Positions 7,406 through 17,895 are shown, counted from the stretch's first letter. The stretch is 44,291 nucleotides of DNA from Rubrivivax sp. (GCA_020848515.1 JADLIA010000129.1:1-44291), one strand, 5' to 3'. Program-made: numbers and translations. The notes: generated by a model not told the origin, from the letters alone.

Positions 7406-8449
7406 TCAGCCGGCGTGCTTGTCGGCTTCGCTGGTGAAGGCGTCGGCGTAGAACTCTTCGGCCGGCAGGCCGGCCTGCTCGACATAGTCCCGGCGCGCCG
7501 AATCGACCACGATCGGCGCGCCGCAGGCGTACACCTGATGGCCCGACAGGTCGGCCAGATCCTGCAGCACCGCGCGGTGCACGAAGCCGGTGCGCCCGCC
7601 CCAGCCGTCTTCGGGCAGCGCGTCCGACACCACCGGCACGTAGCGCAGGTGCGGCATCTCCTGCGTCTTGGCGCGCACCCAGGCGTCCAGGTACAGGTCC
7701 TGCGGGCGCCGGCCACCCCAGTACAGCACGGTCTCGCGCGTGATGCCCATGAACTGCATGTGCTCGATGATGGCCTTGATGGGCGCAAAACCCGTGCCCG
7801 AGGCCAGCAGCACGATCGGCTTGGGCGATTCGTCGCGCAGGTGAAAGCTGCCGTAGGGCCCTTCGATGCGCAGGATTTCCTTTTCCTTCATGGCGCCGAA
7901 CACATGGTCGGTGAACTTGCCGCCCGGCATGTGGCGGATGTGCAGGTCGACCATGGGCGAGCCGCTTTCGATCAGCGTGTGCGGCGCATTGGCCATGCTG
8001 TAGCTGCGGCGGCTGCCGTCGCGCAGGATGAATTCGACGTACTGGCCCGCGTGGTACTGGATGATGTCGTTGGCCGGCAGTTGCAGCCGCACCCGCATCA
8101 CGTCGTGCGACAGGCGCTCCAGCAGCGCCACGCGCGCCGGCATCTTCTTGATCGGAAAGGCGCCGGCGTGCGTGACCTGGCGCGACTCCAGCACCACGTC
8201 GCTGGTGGCCACGCCGCAGCAGGTCAGCACGTAGCCGTCGGCTTCTTCCTGGGCCGACAGGGCCTTGTCCTGGTGCGGGCCGAGCGTCACCTGGCCGGAG
8301 AGCTTCTTCACCTTGCACGAGCCGCAGGCGCCGTCCTTGCAGCCATAGGGCAGGCCGATGCCCTGGCGGATGCCGGCGGTGAGCATGGGTTCGCCCGCTT
8401 CGGCCTTAAAGCTGCGGCCGCTCGGTTCGACGGTGATGGTGTGGGTCAT
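7406..8449 (-). CDS. 2Fe-2S ferredoxin-FAD/NAD(P)H oxidoreductase (AscD/flavin reductase-like)
   Basis: A soluble electron-transfer enzyme of 347 residues with the domain order plant-type 2Fe-2S ferredoxin (about 1-95), FAD-binding (about 100-200) and NAD(P)-binding (about 205-340). The cluster ligands are C37, C42, C45 and C77 or C78 in CKDGACGSC..LTCC. FAD binding is shown by RRSYSMANAP and NAD binding by LLASGTGFAPIKAIIEH; the C-terminal CGAPIVVDSARRDYV is typical. Such proteins are often annotated CDP-6-deoxy-delta-3,4-glucoseen reductase, but no deoxysugar genes are nearby, so a general NAD(P)H-flavin or oxygenase reductase role is more likely. The start at 8449 lies 49 bp from the divergent SDR gene. 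Confidence 0.88.
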   Translation of the reverse strand: MTHTITVEPSGRSFKAEAGEPMLTAGIRQGIGLPYGCKDGACGSCKVKKLSGQVTLGPHQDKALSAQEEADGYVLTCCGVATSDVVLESRQVTHAGAFPIKKMPARVALLERLSHDVMRVRLQLPANDIIQYHAGQYVEFILRDGSRRSYSMANAPHTLIESGSPMVDLHIRHMPGGKFTDHVFGAMKEKEILRIEGPYGSFHLRDESPKPIVLLASGTGFAPIKAIIEHMQFMGITRETVLYWGGRRPQDLYLDAWVRAKTQEMPHLRYVPVVSDALPEDGWGGRTGFVHRAVLQDLADLSGHQVYACGAPIVVDSARRDYVEQAGLPAEEFYADAFTSEADKHAG

Positions 8450-8498
8450 GCCTTGGTTATCCTGTGGCGGTCTTGCATGGCGGAAGAAAGCGAAGATT

Positions 8499-9419
8499 TT
8501 GCCCTCAAACCAGAACCCTTACGGCGCGCTGCCGGCGCGCTTTCGGCGCCCGCGCGTGCTGATCGTCGGTTGCGGCGACGTCGGCTCGCGGGCGGCACGG
8601 GCGTTGCCGCCACGCGTGCGCGTGCTGGCGCTGGCGCGCTCGGCCGAGGCGGCGGCGGCGCTGCGCCAGCAGGCCATCGTGCCGCTGGCCGGCGATCTGG
8701 ACCAGGCCGCCAGCCTGGACCGGCTGGCCGGCATCGCCACCCATGTGCTCCATCTGGCGCCGCCGCCCGCGGTGGGTGAGGGCGACCCGCGCACCGCCGC
8801 GCTGCTGCGCGCGCTGGCCCGGCGGCGCGCGCCGCTGGCGCTGGTGTATGGCTCCACCAGCGGCGTGTACGGCGACTGCGGCGGCGCCTGGGTGGACGAG
8901 ACGCGCCCAGTGCGGCCGCAGACGGCGCGTGCGCGGCGCCGCGTGGCGGCCGAAACCTGGGTGCGTGCCTTTGGCCGCGCCGCCGGCGTGCGCGCCAGCA
9001 TCCTGCGCATTCCCGGCATCTACGCGCCCGACCGCCCCGGCGGCACGCCGCGCGAGCGCCTGCAGCGGGGCACGCCGGTGCTGGCGCCGGCCGACGACGT
9101 GTTCACCAACCACATCCACGCCGACGATCTGGCGCGCGCCTTTGTGCTGGCGCTGTGGCGCGGCCGGCCGCAGCGCGTGGTGCATGCCTGCGACGACAGC
9201 CAGCTGAAGATGGGCGATTACGTCGATCTGGCGGCCGACCTGTACGGCCTGCCGCGGCCGCCGCGCATCGACCGCCAGGCCGCAGACGCGCAGCTGCCGG
9301 CAACGCTGCTGTCGTTCATGAGCGAATCGCGCCGCATGCACAACACGCGCCTCAAGCGCGAGCTGCGCCTGCGCCTGCGCCACCCCGACGTGCACACCGG
9401 ATTGCTACCAAAAACATAG
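8499..9419 (+). CDS. NAD-dependent epimerase/dehydratase-like SDR protein
   Basis: An extended short-chain dehydrogenase/reductase with an N-terminal Rossmann fold (VLIVGCGDVGSRAAR, residues about 20-34 from a TTG start) and a shortened catalytic half. LVYGSTSGVYGDCGG places the active-site region, but the expected Tyr-x-x-x-Lys is replaced by an Arg-rich segment (RARRRVAAETWVRAF), where many homologues have R..AE. It therefore resembles the YeeZ-like group of unknown substrate. RIPGIYAPDRPGG and FTNHIHADDLARA match the family. Start choice is uncertain: TTG 8499 is used here, and an ATG at 8448 would overlap the divergent gene's start codon. The last residues (GLLPKT) and the TAG stop come from an interspersed repeat. 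Confidence 0.75.
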   Translation: MPSNQNPYGALPARFRRPRVLIVGCGDVGSRAARALPPRVRVLALARSAEAAAALRQQAIVPLAGDLDQAASLDRLAGIATHVLHLAPPPAVGEGDPRTAALLRALARRRAPLALVYGSTSGVYGDCGGAWVDETRPVRPQTARARRRVAAETWVRAFGRAAGVRASILRIPGIYAPDRPGGTPRERLQRGTPVLAPADDVFTNHIHADDLARAFVLALWRGRPQRVVHACDDSQLKMGDYVDLAADLYGLPRPPRIDRQAADAQLPATLLSFMSESRRMHNTRLKRELRLRLRHPDVHTGLLPKT

Positions 9420-9459
9420 CTGCTGGCGCTTTCTGGACAAGCGCGAGAGCCTGATTTGA
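9405..9459 (+). repeat. Nested-palindrome repeat, copy 2 (overlaps SDR gene stop)
   Basis: The core reads GCTACCAAAAACATAGCTGC then TGGCGC and ACAAGCGC, followed by GAGAGCCTGATTTGAT. The AT-rich hairpin and the GC-rich GGCGC/GCGC hairpin are both recognisable. The in-frame TAG of the upstream SDR gene (9417-9419) is the TAG of this repeat. Confidence 0.85.
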
Positions 9460-9518
9460 TCATAAGACTTGGCCAGGCCCGTGTCGTGCACAGGACTGGC
9501 GCCGTGGTGCTGCTTGCG

Positions 9519-9524
9519 TACAGT
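9519..9524 (+). promoter_or_regulatory. -10-like element before acyl-CoA dehydrogenase
   Basis: TACAGT lies 7 nt before the ATG at 9532. There is no Shine-Dalgarno, so transcription would start at or next to the ATG. The -35 region is not clear. Inferred from pattern only. Confidence 0.35.
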
Positions 9525-9531
9525 CAAGTCC

Positions 9532-10797
9532 ATGGACTTTGCCTATTCGACCCGGGTGCAGGCGTTGCGTCAGCAGGTGCAGCGTTTCATGGACGACCTG
9601 ATCCTGCCTTCGCACCGCGACTGGCTGCGCTGGTCCGAGGCCGGTGCCTACCCGCTCGACGTGATCGAGCCGCTGAAGGCGCGCGCCCGCGCCGCCGGTC
9701 TGTGGAACCTGTTCCTGCCCGGTCTGCGCGACGACGAACCCGGCACCCGCCTGAGCAACCTCGAATACGCGCCGCTGGCCGAAATCATGGGTCGCGTGCC
9801 CTGGGCCAGCGAGGTGTTCAACTGCAGCGCGCCAGACACCGGCAACATCGAGCTGCTGCAGCTGTTCGCCACCCCGGCGCAGCGCGCGCACTGGCTGCGG
9901 CCGCTGATGGAAGGCACGATGCGCTCCTGCTTTGCCATGAGCGAGCCGGACGTCGCCTCATCCGACCCCACCAACCTGGGCACACGCATTGCGCGCGATG
10001 GCGACCACTGGGTGCTGAACGGCCGCAAGTGGTTCATCACCGGCGCCGCGCACCCCCAATGCCGCCTGGCCATCGTGATGGGCGTGTCCGATGCCGCCCC
10101 CGATGTGCCCGCGCACCGCCGACACAGCCTGCTGCTGGTGCCGATGGACGCGCCGGGTCTGGAGATCGTGCGCAACATCCCGGTGATGCAGCACCAGGCC
10201 ATCGAAGGGCATTGCGAGCTGGTGTTTCGTGACGTGCGCGTGCCGGCCGATCACTTGCTGGGCACCGCCGGCGAGGGCTTTGCCATGGCCCAGGCGCGGC
10301 TGGGGCCGGGGCGCGTGCACCACTGCATGCGCACCATCGGCCAGTGCGAGCTGGCGCTGGAACTGATGGCCGAGCGCGCCCTGGAGCGCATGGCCTTCGG
10401 CAGGCATTTGTCGGACTTCGCCAACGTGCAGGACTGGATCGCCTGCAGCCGGCTTGAAATCGACCAGGCGCGCCTGCTGGTGCTGCGCGCCGCCTGGCGC
10501 ATGGACACCGAGGGCAACGCCGCCGCCCGCACCGACGTCTCGGCCATCAAGGTGGTGGCAGCGCAGTTGCAGACGCGCGTGCTTGATCGCGCCATGCAGG
10601 TGTTCGGTGCCGTCGGCCTGACGCCCGACACGCCGCTGGCCGCACTGTGGAGCTGGGGCCGGGCGCTGCGCTTTCTGGACGGCCCCGATGAAGTGCATCT
10701 GCGCACCGTGGCACGCGAAGAGCTGCGCCGCAGCCGCGCGCACCGCGGCGACAACGTGCTGCACCTGCAGCGCTGGATGCCGCCCGAAAGCCTGTGA
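9532..10797 (+). CDS. Acyl-CoA dehydrogenase family protein
   Basis: A flavoenzyme of the acyl-CoA dehydrogenase superfamily, 421 residues, of the ACAD10/11-like type. An N-terminal helical domain (DFAYSTRVQALRQQVQRFMDD) is followed by the FAD-binding signature CFAMSEPDVASSDPTNL, the beta domain with WVLNGRKWFITGA, and the C-terminal helical domain (LGPGRVHHCMRTIGQCELALELM, VQDWIACSRLEIDQARLLVLRAAW, MQVFGAVGLTPDTPLA). It ends with PDEVHLRTVAREELRR as in that subgroup. The ATG at 9532 begins the normal N-terminus and has no Shine-Dalgarno. The substrate is unknown; acyl-CoA oxidation is inferred from the family. Confidence 0.9.
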   Translation: MDFAYSTRVQALRQQVQRFMDDLILPSHRDWLRWSEAGAYPLDVIEPLKARARAAGLWNLFLPGLRDDEPGTRLSNLEYAPLAEIMGRVPWASEVFNCSAPDTGNIELLQLFATPAQRAHWLRPLMEGTMRSCFAMSEPDVASSDPTNLGTRIARDGDHWVLNGRKWFITGAAHPQCRLAIVMGVSDAAPDVPAHRRHSLLLVPMDAPGLEIVRNIPVMQHQAIEGHCELVFRDVRVPADHLLGTAGEGFAMAQARLGPGRVHHCMRTIGQCELALELMAERALERMAFGRHLSDFANVQDWIACSRLEIDQARLLVLRAAWRMDTEGNAAARTDVSAIKVVAAQLQTRVLDRAMQVFGAVGLTPDTPLAALWSWGRALRFLDGPDEVHLRTVAREELRRSRAHRGDNVLHLQRWMPPESL

Positions 10798-10803
10798 AAG
10801 CAG

Positions 10804-10838
10804 GCAAGCCGCACGCCCGATGCAGGCGTGCGGCTTGC
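10804..10838 (-). terminator. Strong hairpin between acyl-CoA dehydrogenase gene and tRNA-Leu
   Basis: A 14-bp perfect stem, GCAAGCCGCACGCC (10804-10817) / GGCGTGCGGCTTGC (10825-10838), with a 7-nt loop. It lies just after the 3' end of the minus-strand tRNA-Leu and 6 bp after the plus-strand acyl-CoA dehydrogenase stop, so it can serve both convergent transcripts. There is no long T run on either side (CTGCTTTC on the minus strand). Confidence 0.7.
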
Positions 10839-10845
10839 GGCAATG

Positions 10846-10932
10846 TGGTGCCCGGGGCCGGAATCGAACCGGCACGGTGTTGCCACCGGCAGATTTTGAG
10901 TCTGCTGCGTCTACCGATTTCGCCACCCGGGC
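10846..10932 (-). tRNA. tRNA-Leu (anticodon CAA)
   Basis: The minus strand gives an 87-nt class II tRNA. The acceptor stem GCCCGGG pairs with CCCGGGC, then A and an encoded CCA. The anticodon arm GCAGA-CTCAAAA-TCTGC gives anticodon CAA, which reads UUG. A variable arm (GGTGGCAACACC) and the T arm GGTTCGATTCC are present. Confidence 0.97.
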
Positions 10933-10952
10933 AGCGCGATAGCACAGCCAAA

Positions 10953-10959
10953 AATTATG
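10953..10959. promoter_or_regulatory. Overlapping divergent -10 elements (tRNA-Leu / cysM)
   Basis: The minus strand reads CATAAT (10959-10954), placed to start the tRNA-Leu transcript about 15 nt before the mature 5' end. The plus strand reads AATTAT (10953-10958) ahead of cysM. The two hexamers overlap by five bases, so polymerases could compete. -35 elements were not identified with confidence. Confidence 0.4.
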
Positions 10960-10973
10960 GCACAGTGCATGGC

Positions 10974-11876
10974 ATGGACTACCCGACGATCGAGGATGCG
11001 ATTGGGCGCACGCCGCTGGTGCGGCTGCAGCGCCTGGGCGCGCAGGAGCACGCCGCGCGCGGCAGCGTGGTGCTGGCCAAGCTGGAAGGCAACAACCCGG
11101 CCGGCTCGGTCAAGGACCGACCGGCGCTGTCGATGATCCGCCGCGCCGAAGAACGTGGCGAGATCCGCCCCGGCGACACCCTGATCGAAGCCACCAGCGG
11201 CAACACCGGCATCGCGCTGGCCTTGGCAGCGGCGATCCGCGGCTACCGCATGGTGCTGATCATGCCGGAGGACCTGTCGGTCGAGCGCGCCCAGACCATG
11301 AAGGCCTTCGGCGCCGAGCTGATCCTCACCCCGCGCTCGGGCGGCATGGAGTACGCGCGCGACCTGGCCGACAAGATGGTGGCGCAGGGCAAGGGCCGCG
11401 TGCTGGATCAGTTCGCCAACCCCGACAACCCGCGCATCCACTACGAAACCACCGGCCCCGAGCTGTGGCAGCAGACCGGCGGGCGCATCACGCACTTCGT
11501 CTCGGCCATGGGCACCACCGGCACCATCACCGGCGTGTCGCGCTTTCTGAAGGAACAGAACCCGGCCGTGCGCATCATCGGCGCGCAGCCGGCCGAGGGC
11601 TCGCGCATCCCGGGCATCCGCAAGTGGCCCGAGGAATACCTGCCACGCATCTACGACCCCGCCGCGGTGGACGAGCTGACCCTGGTCAGCCAGGCCGACG
11701 CCGAGGACATGGCGCGCCGGCTGGCGCGCGAGGAGGGCATATTCGGCGGCATCTCCTCCGGCGGCGCGGCCTGGGTGGCGCAGCAGGTGGCGGCGCGCGA
11801 GCAGGGGGCGACCGTGGTCTTCGTGGTGTGCGACCGGGGCGACCGCTACCTGTCCACCGGCGTGTTCCCGGCCTGA
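10974..11876 (+). CDS. cysM: Cysteine synthase B / S-sulfocysteine synthase CysM
   Basis: A PLP enzyme that makes cysteine from O-acetylserine with sulfide, or S-sulfocysteine with thiosulfate. The 300-residue length and the sequence favour CysM over CysK. The PLP lysine is K47 in NPAGSVKDRPALSM; the phosphate-binding loop is SGNTG at 75-79. The C-terminal SSGGAAWVAQQVA and RGDRYLSTGVF are typical. The ATG at 10974 gives the usual N-terminus (MDYPTIEDAIGRTPLV). No Shine-Dalgarno is visible; an in-frame GTG at 10965 is 6 nt after the -10-like AATTAT and is an alternative start. TusA-like and YedE genes elsewhere in the window also concern reduced sulfur. Confidence 0.92.
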   Translation: MDYPTIEDAIGRTPLVRLQRLGAQEHAARGSVVLAKLEGNNPAGSVKDRPALSMIRRAEERGEIRPGDTLIEATSGNTGIALALAAAIRGYRMVLIMPEDLSVERAQTMKAFGAELILTPRSGGMEYARDLADKMVAQGKGRVLDQFANPDNPRIHYETTGPELWQQTGGRITHFVSAMGTTGTITGVSRFLKEQNPAVRIIGAQPAEGSRIPGIRKWPEEYLPRIYDPAAVDELTLVSQADAEDMARRLAREEGIFGGISSGGAAWVAQQVAAREQGATVVFVVCDRGDRYLSTGVFPA

Positions 11877-11893
11877 GGCTTTCACAATCCAAC

Positions 11894-11946
11894 CGGCCGC
11901 TGGCGCTTTACTGACAAGCGCCAGCAGCTATGAATAATATAGTAAC
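11894..11946 (-). repeat. Nested-palindrome repeat, copy 3 (before Nudix gene)
   Basis: On the minus strand, CTATATTATTCATAGCTGC, then TGGCGCTTG and AAGCGCCAG, is one of the best copies. The AT-rich hairpin ends directly at the Nudix start codon and provides its probable -10 element (TAATAT at 11935-11940). Confidence 0.88.
11935..11940 (+). promoter_or_regulatory. Repeat-derived -10 element of the Nudix gene
   Basis: TAATAT lies 6 nt before the ATG at 11947 and overlaps the alternative hexamer TATAGT (11938-11943). Both are part of the AT-rich loop and arm of the interspersed repeat. No Shine-Dalgarno is present. Promoter function is inferred. Confidence 0.35.
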
Positions 11947-12495
11947 ATGAGCCCGTTCCGCTATTGCCCCTGCTGCGCCACGCCGCTGGCCATGATCGTG
12001 CAGGAAGAAGACAGCGGCCCCAGGGAGCGCCTGCGCTGCCCGGCCTGCGACTACACGCACTGGAACAACCCGGTGCCGGTGCTGGCGGCCATCATCGAAT
12101 ACCGCGGCCAGGTGCTGCTGGCGCGCAACGCCGCCTGGCCGAGCAAGATGTTCGCGCTCATCACCGGCTTCATGGAGGCGGGCGAGACGCCGCAGGACGG
12201 CATCGTGCGCGAAATCAAGGAAGAAACCCAGCTCGACACGCGCTCGCTGGCGCTGGTGGGCGTGTACGACTTCCAGCGCATGAACCAGGTCATCATCGCC
12301 TTTCATGCCGTCTGCGAGGGCGAGGTGCGGCTGTCGCCCGAACTGGCCGACTGGCGCCTGTACGACCCGCCCCAGCTCAAGTGCTGGCCGGCCGGCACCG
12401 GCTACGCCCTGGCCGACTGGCTGCGCGCGCGCGGGCATGAGCCGGTATTTTTCACGCCCGAAGAAAACGCCGAGCGACGCCGCGGTCTGGATTGA
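11947..12495 (+). CDS. Nudix hydrolase with N-terminal zinc ribbon (NudC-like)
   Basis: A 182-residue Nudix hydrolase. An N-terminal zinc ribbon uses C7, C10, C31 and C34, followed by the NudC-type segment YTHWNNPVPVLAAIIEY. The Nudix box is at 74-96 (GFMEAGETPQDGIVREIKEE), with G74, E80, R88, E89, E92 and E93 in place. The last box glycine is replaced by Gln (Q95, in ETQL). The layout resembles the catalytic half of NudC (NADH and NAD-capped RNA pyrophosphatase), but the NudC substrate motif SQPWPFPxS is not seen, so the substrate is unknown. Its stop overlaps the region just upstream of the TusA-like gene. Its promoter probably comes from the adjacent repeat. Confidence 0.88.
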   Translation: MSPFRYCPCCATPLAMIVQEEDSGPRERLRCPACDYTHWNNPVPVLAAIIEYRGQVLLARNAAWPSKMFALITGFMEAGETPQDGIVREIKEETQLDTRSLALVGVYDFQRMNQVIIAFHAVCEGEVRLSPELADWRLYDPPQLKCWPAGTGYALADWLRARGHEPVFFTPEENAERRRGLD

Positions 12496-12497
12496 CC

Positions 12498-12503
12498 GAC
12501 AAT
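12498..12503 (+). promoter_or_regulatory. -10-like element before tusA-like gene
   Basis: GACAAT ends 6 nt before the ATG at 12510 and partly overlaps the end of the Nudix gene region. The same hexamer is found before dnaE. No Shine-Dalgarno is present. Confidence 0.35.
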
Positions 12504-12509
12504 CGTCCG

Positions 12510-12737
12510 ATGGATATCGCCAAGGAAGTCGACGCGCGCGGGCTGAATTGCCCGCTGCCCATCCTCAAGGCCAAAAAGGCGCTGGCCGAGCTGCAAAGCG
12601 GGCAACTGCTGCGCGTGCTGTCGACCGACGGCGGCGCGCTGCGCGACTTTCAGGCCTTTGCCCGCCAGACCGGCAACGAACTGGTCGAGCAGAGCACCGA
12701 GGGCGAGGTGACCGCCCACGTACTGCGGCGGCGCTGA
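12510..12737 (+). CDS. TusA-family sulfurtransferase
   Basis: A 75-residue sulfur carrier of the TusA/SirA/YeeD family. The catalytic Cys is C14 in RGLNCPLPILKAKKAL (CPxP motif). The alpha/beta fold ends with GNELVEQSTEGEVTAHVLRRR. TusA relays persulfide sulfur for tRNA 2-thiouridine and other pathways. Whether this copy is the tRNA relay protein or a paralogue tied to YedE-type transport cannot be told. The ATG at 12510 was chosen over the in-frame TTG at 12492 because the protein then begins as the family does. Confidence 0.88.
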   Translation: MDIAKEVDARGLNCPLPILKAKKALAELQSGQLLRVLSTDGGALRDFQAFARQTGNELVEQSTEGEVTAHVLRRR

Positions 12738-12861
12738 TCCGTCGGCCCAGCGACGGCCGCGCAACGCGTCCGCCAGGCGCTGGCCGACGAAGCCACGCCG
12801 CCCCGCAGGCCCTGCGGCGCACGCCAAGAGCGCAAGCGGGCCGCCACCGTCGCGTCCCGCG

Positions 12862-13749
12862 TCAGAGGCTGAGCGTCTTCAGGTAGTCGCGAAACGGCGC
12901 GCCCATCTGCGGGTGCTGCAGGGCCAGCTCCACGGTGGCTTCCAGAAAGCCTTCTTTGCTACCACAATCGTAGCGTTTGCCGCTGTACTGGTAAGCGTAG
13001 ACGCGCTCTTTCTGCATCAGGCGGGCGATGGCGTCGGTGAGCTGGATCTCGCCGCCGGCCCCGGGCGGCTGCTGGCGGATCTCGTCGAAGATGCGCGGCG
13101 TCAGGATGTAGCGGCCCGCCACCCCCATGCGCGAGGGCGCCTGCTCGGGGACCGGCTTTTCGACGATGCGTTCGATGCTGATCAGCCGCTCGCCGGCCGG
13201 CGTGCCGGCCACGATGCCGTAGCGGCGCACCTGATCGGCCGGCACCTGCTGCACCGCCAGCACCGAACGGCCGAGCGACTCGAAGGCGTCGGCCATCTGC
13301 GCCAGCACCGGCTGGCCGTCGGCCGGGCCGACCATCAGGTCGTCGGCCAGCAGCACCGCGAACGGCTGCTCGCCCACGATGTGCGCCGCGCACAGCACGG
13401 CATGGCCCAGGCCCAGCGAGCGCGGCTGGCGCACATAGGTGCAGTCCATGTCGTCGGGCTGCACGGCGCGCACCATGGCCAGCAGATCGGCCTTGCCGCC
13501 GGCCTCCAGCTCGCTTTCCAGTTCGTAGGCGGTGTCGAAGTGGTCCTCGATGGCGCGCTTGCTGCGGCCGGTGACGAACACCATGTGGCGCACGCCGGCG
13601 GCGTAGGCTTCTTCGACGGCGTACTGGATCAGCGGTTTGTCGACGATGGGCAACATTTCCTTCGGGCTGGCCTTGGTGGCCGGCAGGAAGCGCGTGCCCA
13701 GGCCGGCGACGGGGAACACGGCGGTGAGAACCTGGCGCGATGCGGTCAT
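12862..13749 (-). CDS. galU: UTP-glucose-1-phosphate uridylyltransferase GalU
   Basis: Makes UDP-glucose from UTP and glucose 1-phosphate for envelope polysaccharides. The 295 residues are normal for GalU. The nucleotide-binding signature lies at residues 13-32 ([20 protein letters not shown]), then [28 protein letters not shown], and [18 protein letters not shown] and [22 protein letters not shown] cover the metal and sugar sites; K-R-Y-D-C-G-S-K near the C-terminus is conserved. The ATG at 13749 was preferred over upstream in-frame codons that would add a non-family leader. It faces the divergent 2-hydroxyacid dehydrogenase paralogue, with 106 bp between them. Confidence 0.95.
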   Translation of the reverse strand: MTASRQVLTAVFPVAGLGTRFLPATKASPKEMLPIVDKPLIQYAVEEAYAAGVRHMVFVTGRSKRAIEDHFDTAYELESELEAGGKADLLAMVRAVQPDDMDCTYVRQPRSLGLGHAVLCAAHIVGEQPFAVLLADDLMVGPADGQPVLAQMADAFESLGRSVLAVQQVPADQVRRYGIVAGTPAGERLISIERIVEKPVPEQAPSRMGVAGRYILTPRIFDEIRQQPPGAGGEIQLTDAIARLMQKERVYAYQYSGKRYDCGSKEGFLEATVELALQHPQMGAPFRDYLKTLSL

Positions 13750-13855
13750 GATCGGGTGGCGGGGTGGTAAAGTGACAAGCTGACTGTCTGCCCCTCTGAC
13801 ACGGCCAGCACACGCCGGCAAGGCAGGTCAAAACGACAACTCGAAGAGGGAACGC

Positions 13856-14821
13856 TTGGATATTCTCCTGCTGGAGGAACTGGTGGCCGACGCACGCCAG
13901 TGGCTGGAAGCGCGGCACCACGTGGATTATCGGCCAGAGCTGCTGGAGGACGAGGCCTTGCTGCGCGGTAGGCTGTACAAGGTCGACGCGCTGGTGGTGC
14001 CGCCGCGCCTCAAGATCAACGCCCAGCTGCTGGACTACGCGCCGCGCCTGGCGGCCGTGGGCCGCATCCACGACGGTACCGAGAACCTGGATTTCGAAGC
14101 CTGCCAGAAGCGCCATGTGCGTGTGATCCAGGCCTCCAGCGCCACCGTGCGCGCCAGCGCCGAGCACCAGCTGTGCACCTTGATGCAGCTGTTTCGCTCC
14201 GGCGGGCAGGTTGGACCCTCGCTGTCGCTGCGTCGTGGCGCGCCGGGGCGCGAGATCAACGACAGCGTGATCGGCCTGTTCGGCCTGGCGCCGCCGGCGC
14301 ACGTGCTGGCCACCATGCTGGTGCCGTTGGGTGCGCGCGTGGTGGGCTACGACCCGGCGGTGCACCGCAACGCCGAACTGTGGCGCCGGCTGGGCGTGCA
14401 GCCGATGGCGCTGGCCGACATGCTGGAGGTGGCCGACGCGGTGTCGATGCAGGTCATCTATGCCTCACGCTACCGGGGTCTGGTCAACGATCGTGTGCTG
14501 GCAGCCTGCAAGCCGGGGCAGCTGTGGACCAGCATCAGCCGCCCGTCGCTGTTCGACCTCGACGCCCTGGCCGGCGCGCTGCGCTCGGGGCGCATCGGCG
14601 CGCTCATGATGGACAGCGACGACGAGCGCCTGACGGCCCCCGATTCGCCGCTGCGTCACGCGCCCAACGTGCGCATCACGCCCCGGCTGGCGCCCTACAC
14701 GCAGGAATCGCACCTGCGCGGCAGCTGGTACCTGGTCGACCGCATCCATGAGGCGCTGATGCTGAACGAAACCCGCAGCCAGCGCGGCACACTGGACAGC
14801 GAGCCGGTTCCGCTGGACTGA
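13856..14821 (+). CDS. Degenerate D-2-hydroxyacid dehydrogenase-like protein
   Basis: A 321-residue protein with the fold and length of D-isomer 2-hydroxyacid (phosphoglycerate) dehydrogenases. The substrate-binding half includes LAAVGRIHDGTENLDFEACQ. The NAD half shows changes: the usual GxGxxG is GLFGLAPPAH (residues 140-149), the catalytic Arg may be R229 in SISRPSLFDLDAL, the Glu region reads MMDSDDERL, and the usual catalytic His (in TPH) is Arg (R277 in TPRLAPYT). It probably lacks normal dehydrogenase activity or works differently. The start is TTG at 13856 with a good GAAGAGGGA 6 nt upstream. The partner of galU in divergent orientation; function unknown. Confidence 0.8.
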   Translation: MDILLLEELVADARQWLEARHHVDYRPELLEDEALLRGRLYKVDALVVPPRLKINAQLLDYAPRLAAVGRIHDGTENLDFEACQKRHVRVIQASSATVRASAEHQLCTLMQLFRSGGQVGPSLSLRRGAPGREINDSVIGLFGLAPPAHVLATMLVPLGARVVGYDPAVHRNAELWRRLGVQPMALADMLEVADAVSMQVIYASRYRGLVNDRVLAACKPGQLWTSISRPSLFDLDALAGALRSGRIGALMMDSDDERLTAPDSPLRHAPNVRITPRLAPYTQESHLRGSWYLVDRIHEALMLNETRSQRGTLDSEPVPLD

Positions 14822-14830
14822 GAAGGTGTG

Positions 14831-14851
14831 GGCGGGCAGCCCATGCCCGCC
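14831..14851 (+). terminator. Hairpin after hydroxyacid dehydrogenase paralogue
   Basis: The stem GGCGGGC (14831-14837) / GCCCGCC (14845-14851) with a 7-nt loop lies 10 bp after the stop. There is no T run, so it may be a weak or Rho-assisted terminator. The rest of the 185-bp gap to valS holds only GC-rich sequence and a 27-codon frame at 14841-14924 that I do not count as a gene. Confidence 0.4.
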
Positions 14852-15006
14852 TGGACCGCCCCCAAGGCACGCTGGTTGTTGCCCATGCTGGCCGTGGCCC
14901 GGGTCACGGCGGTGCCTGGCGCCTGAAACCGCCACGCGGCGGCGCTCCCCCTCGGGCGCCCGGAATCCCTTCTTGCCTGCCGACCGGCCGGCGCGACGGG
15001 CCGCTT

Positions 15007-17895
<2,889 letters not shown>

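Noticed and set aside
12950-12990. Repeat-like GCTACCACAATCGTAGCG within galU
   Set aside because: It encodes the conserved GalU residues K-R-Y-D-C-G-S-K, so the likeness to the AT-rich palindrome is chance from coding.
14841-14924. 27-codon frame after the hydroxyacid dehydrogenase paralogue
   Set aside because: Overlaps the hairpin and has no ribosome binding site or known product.
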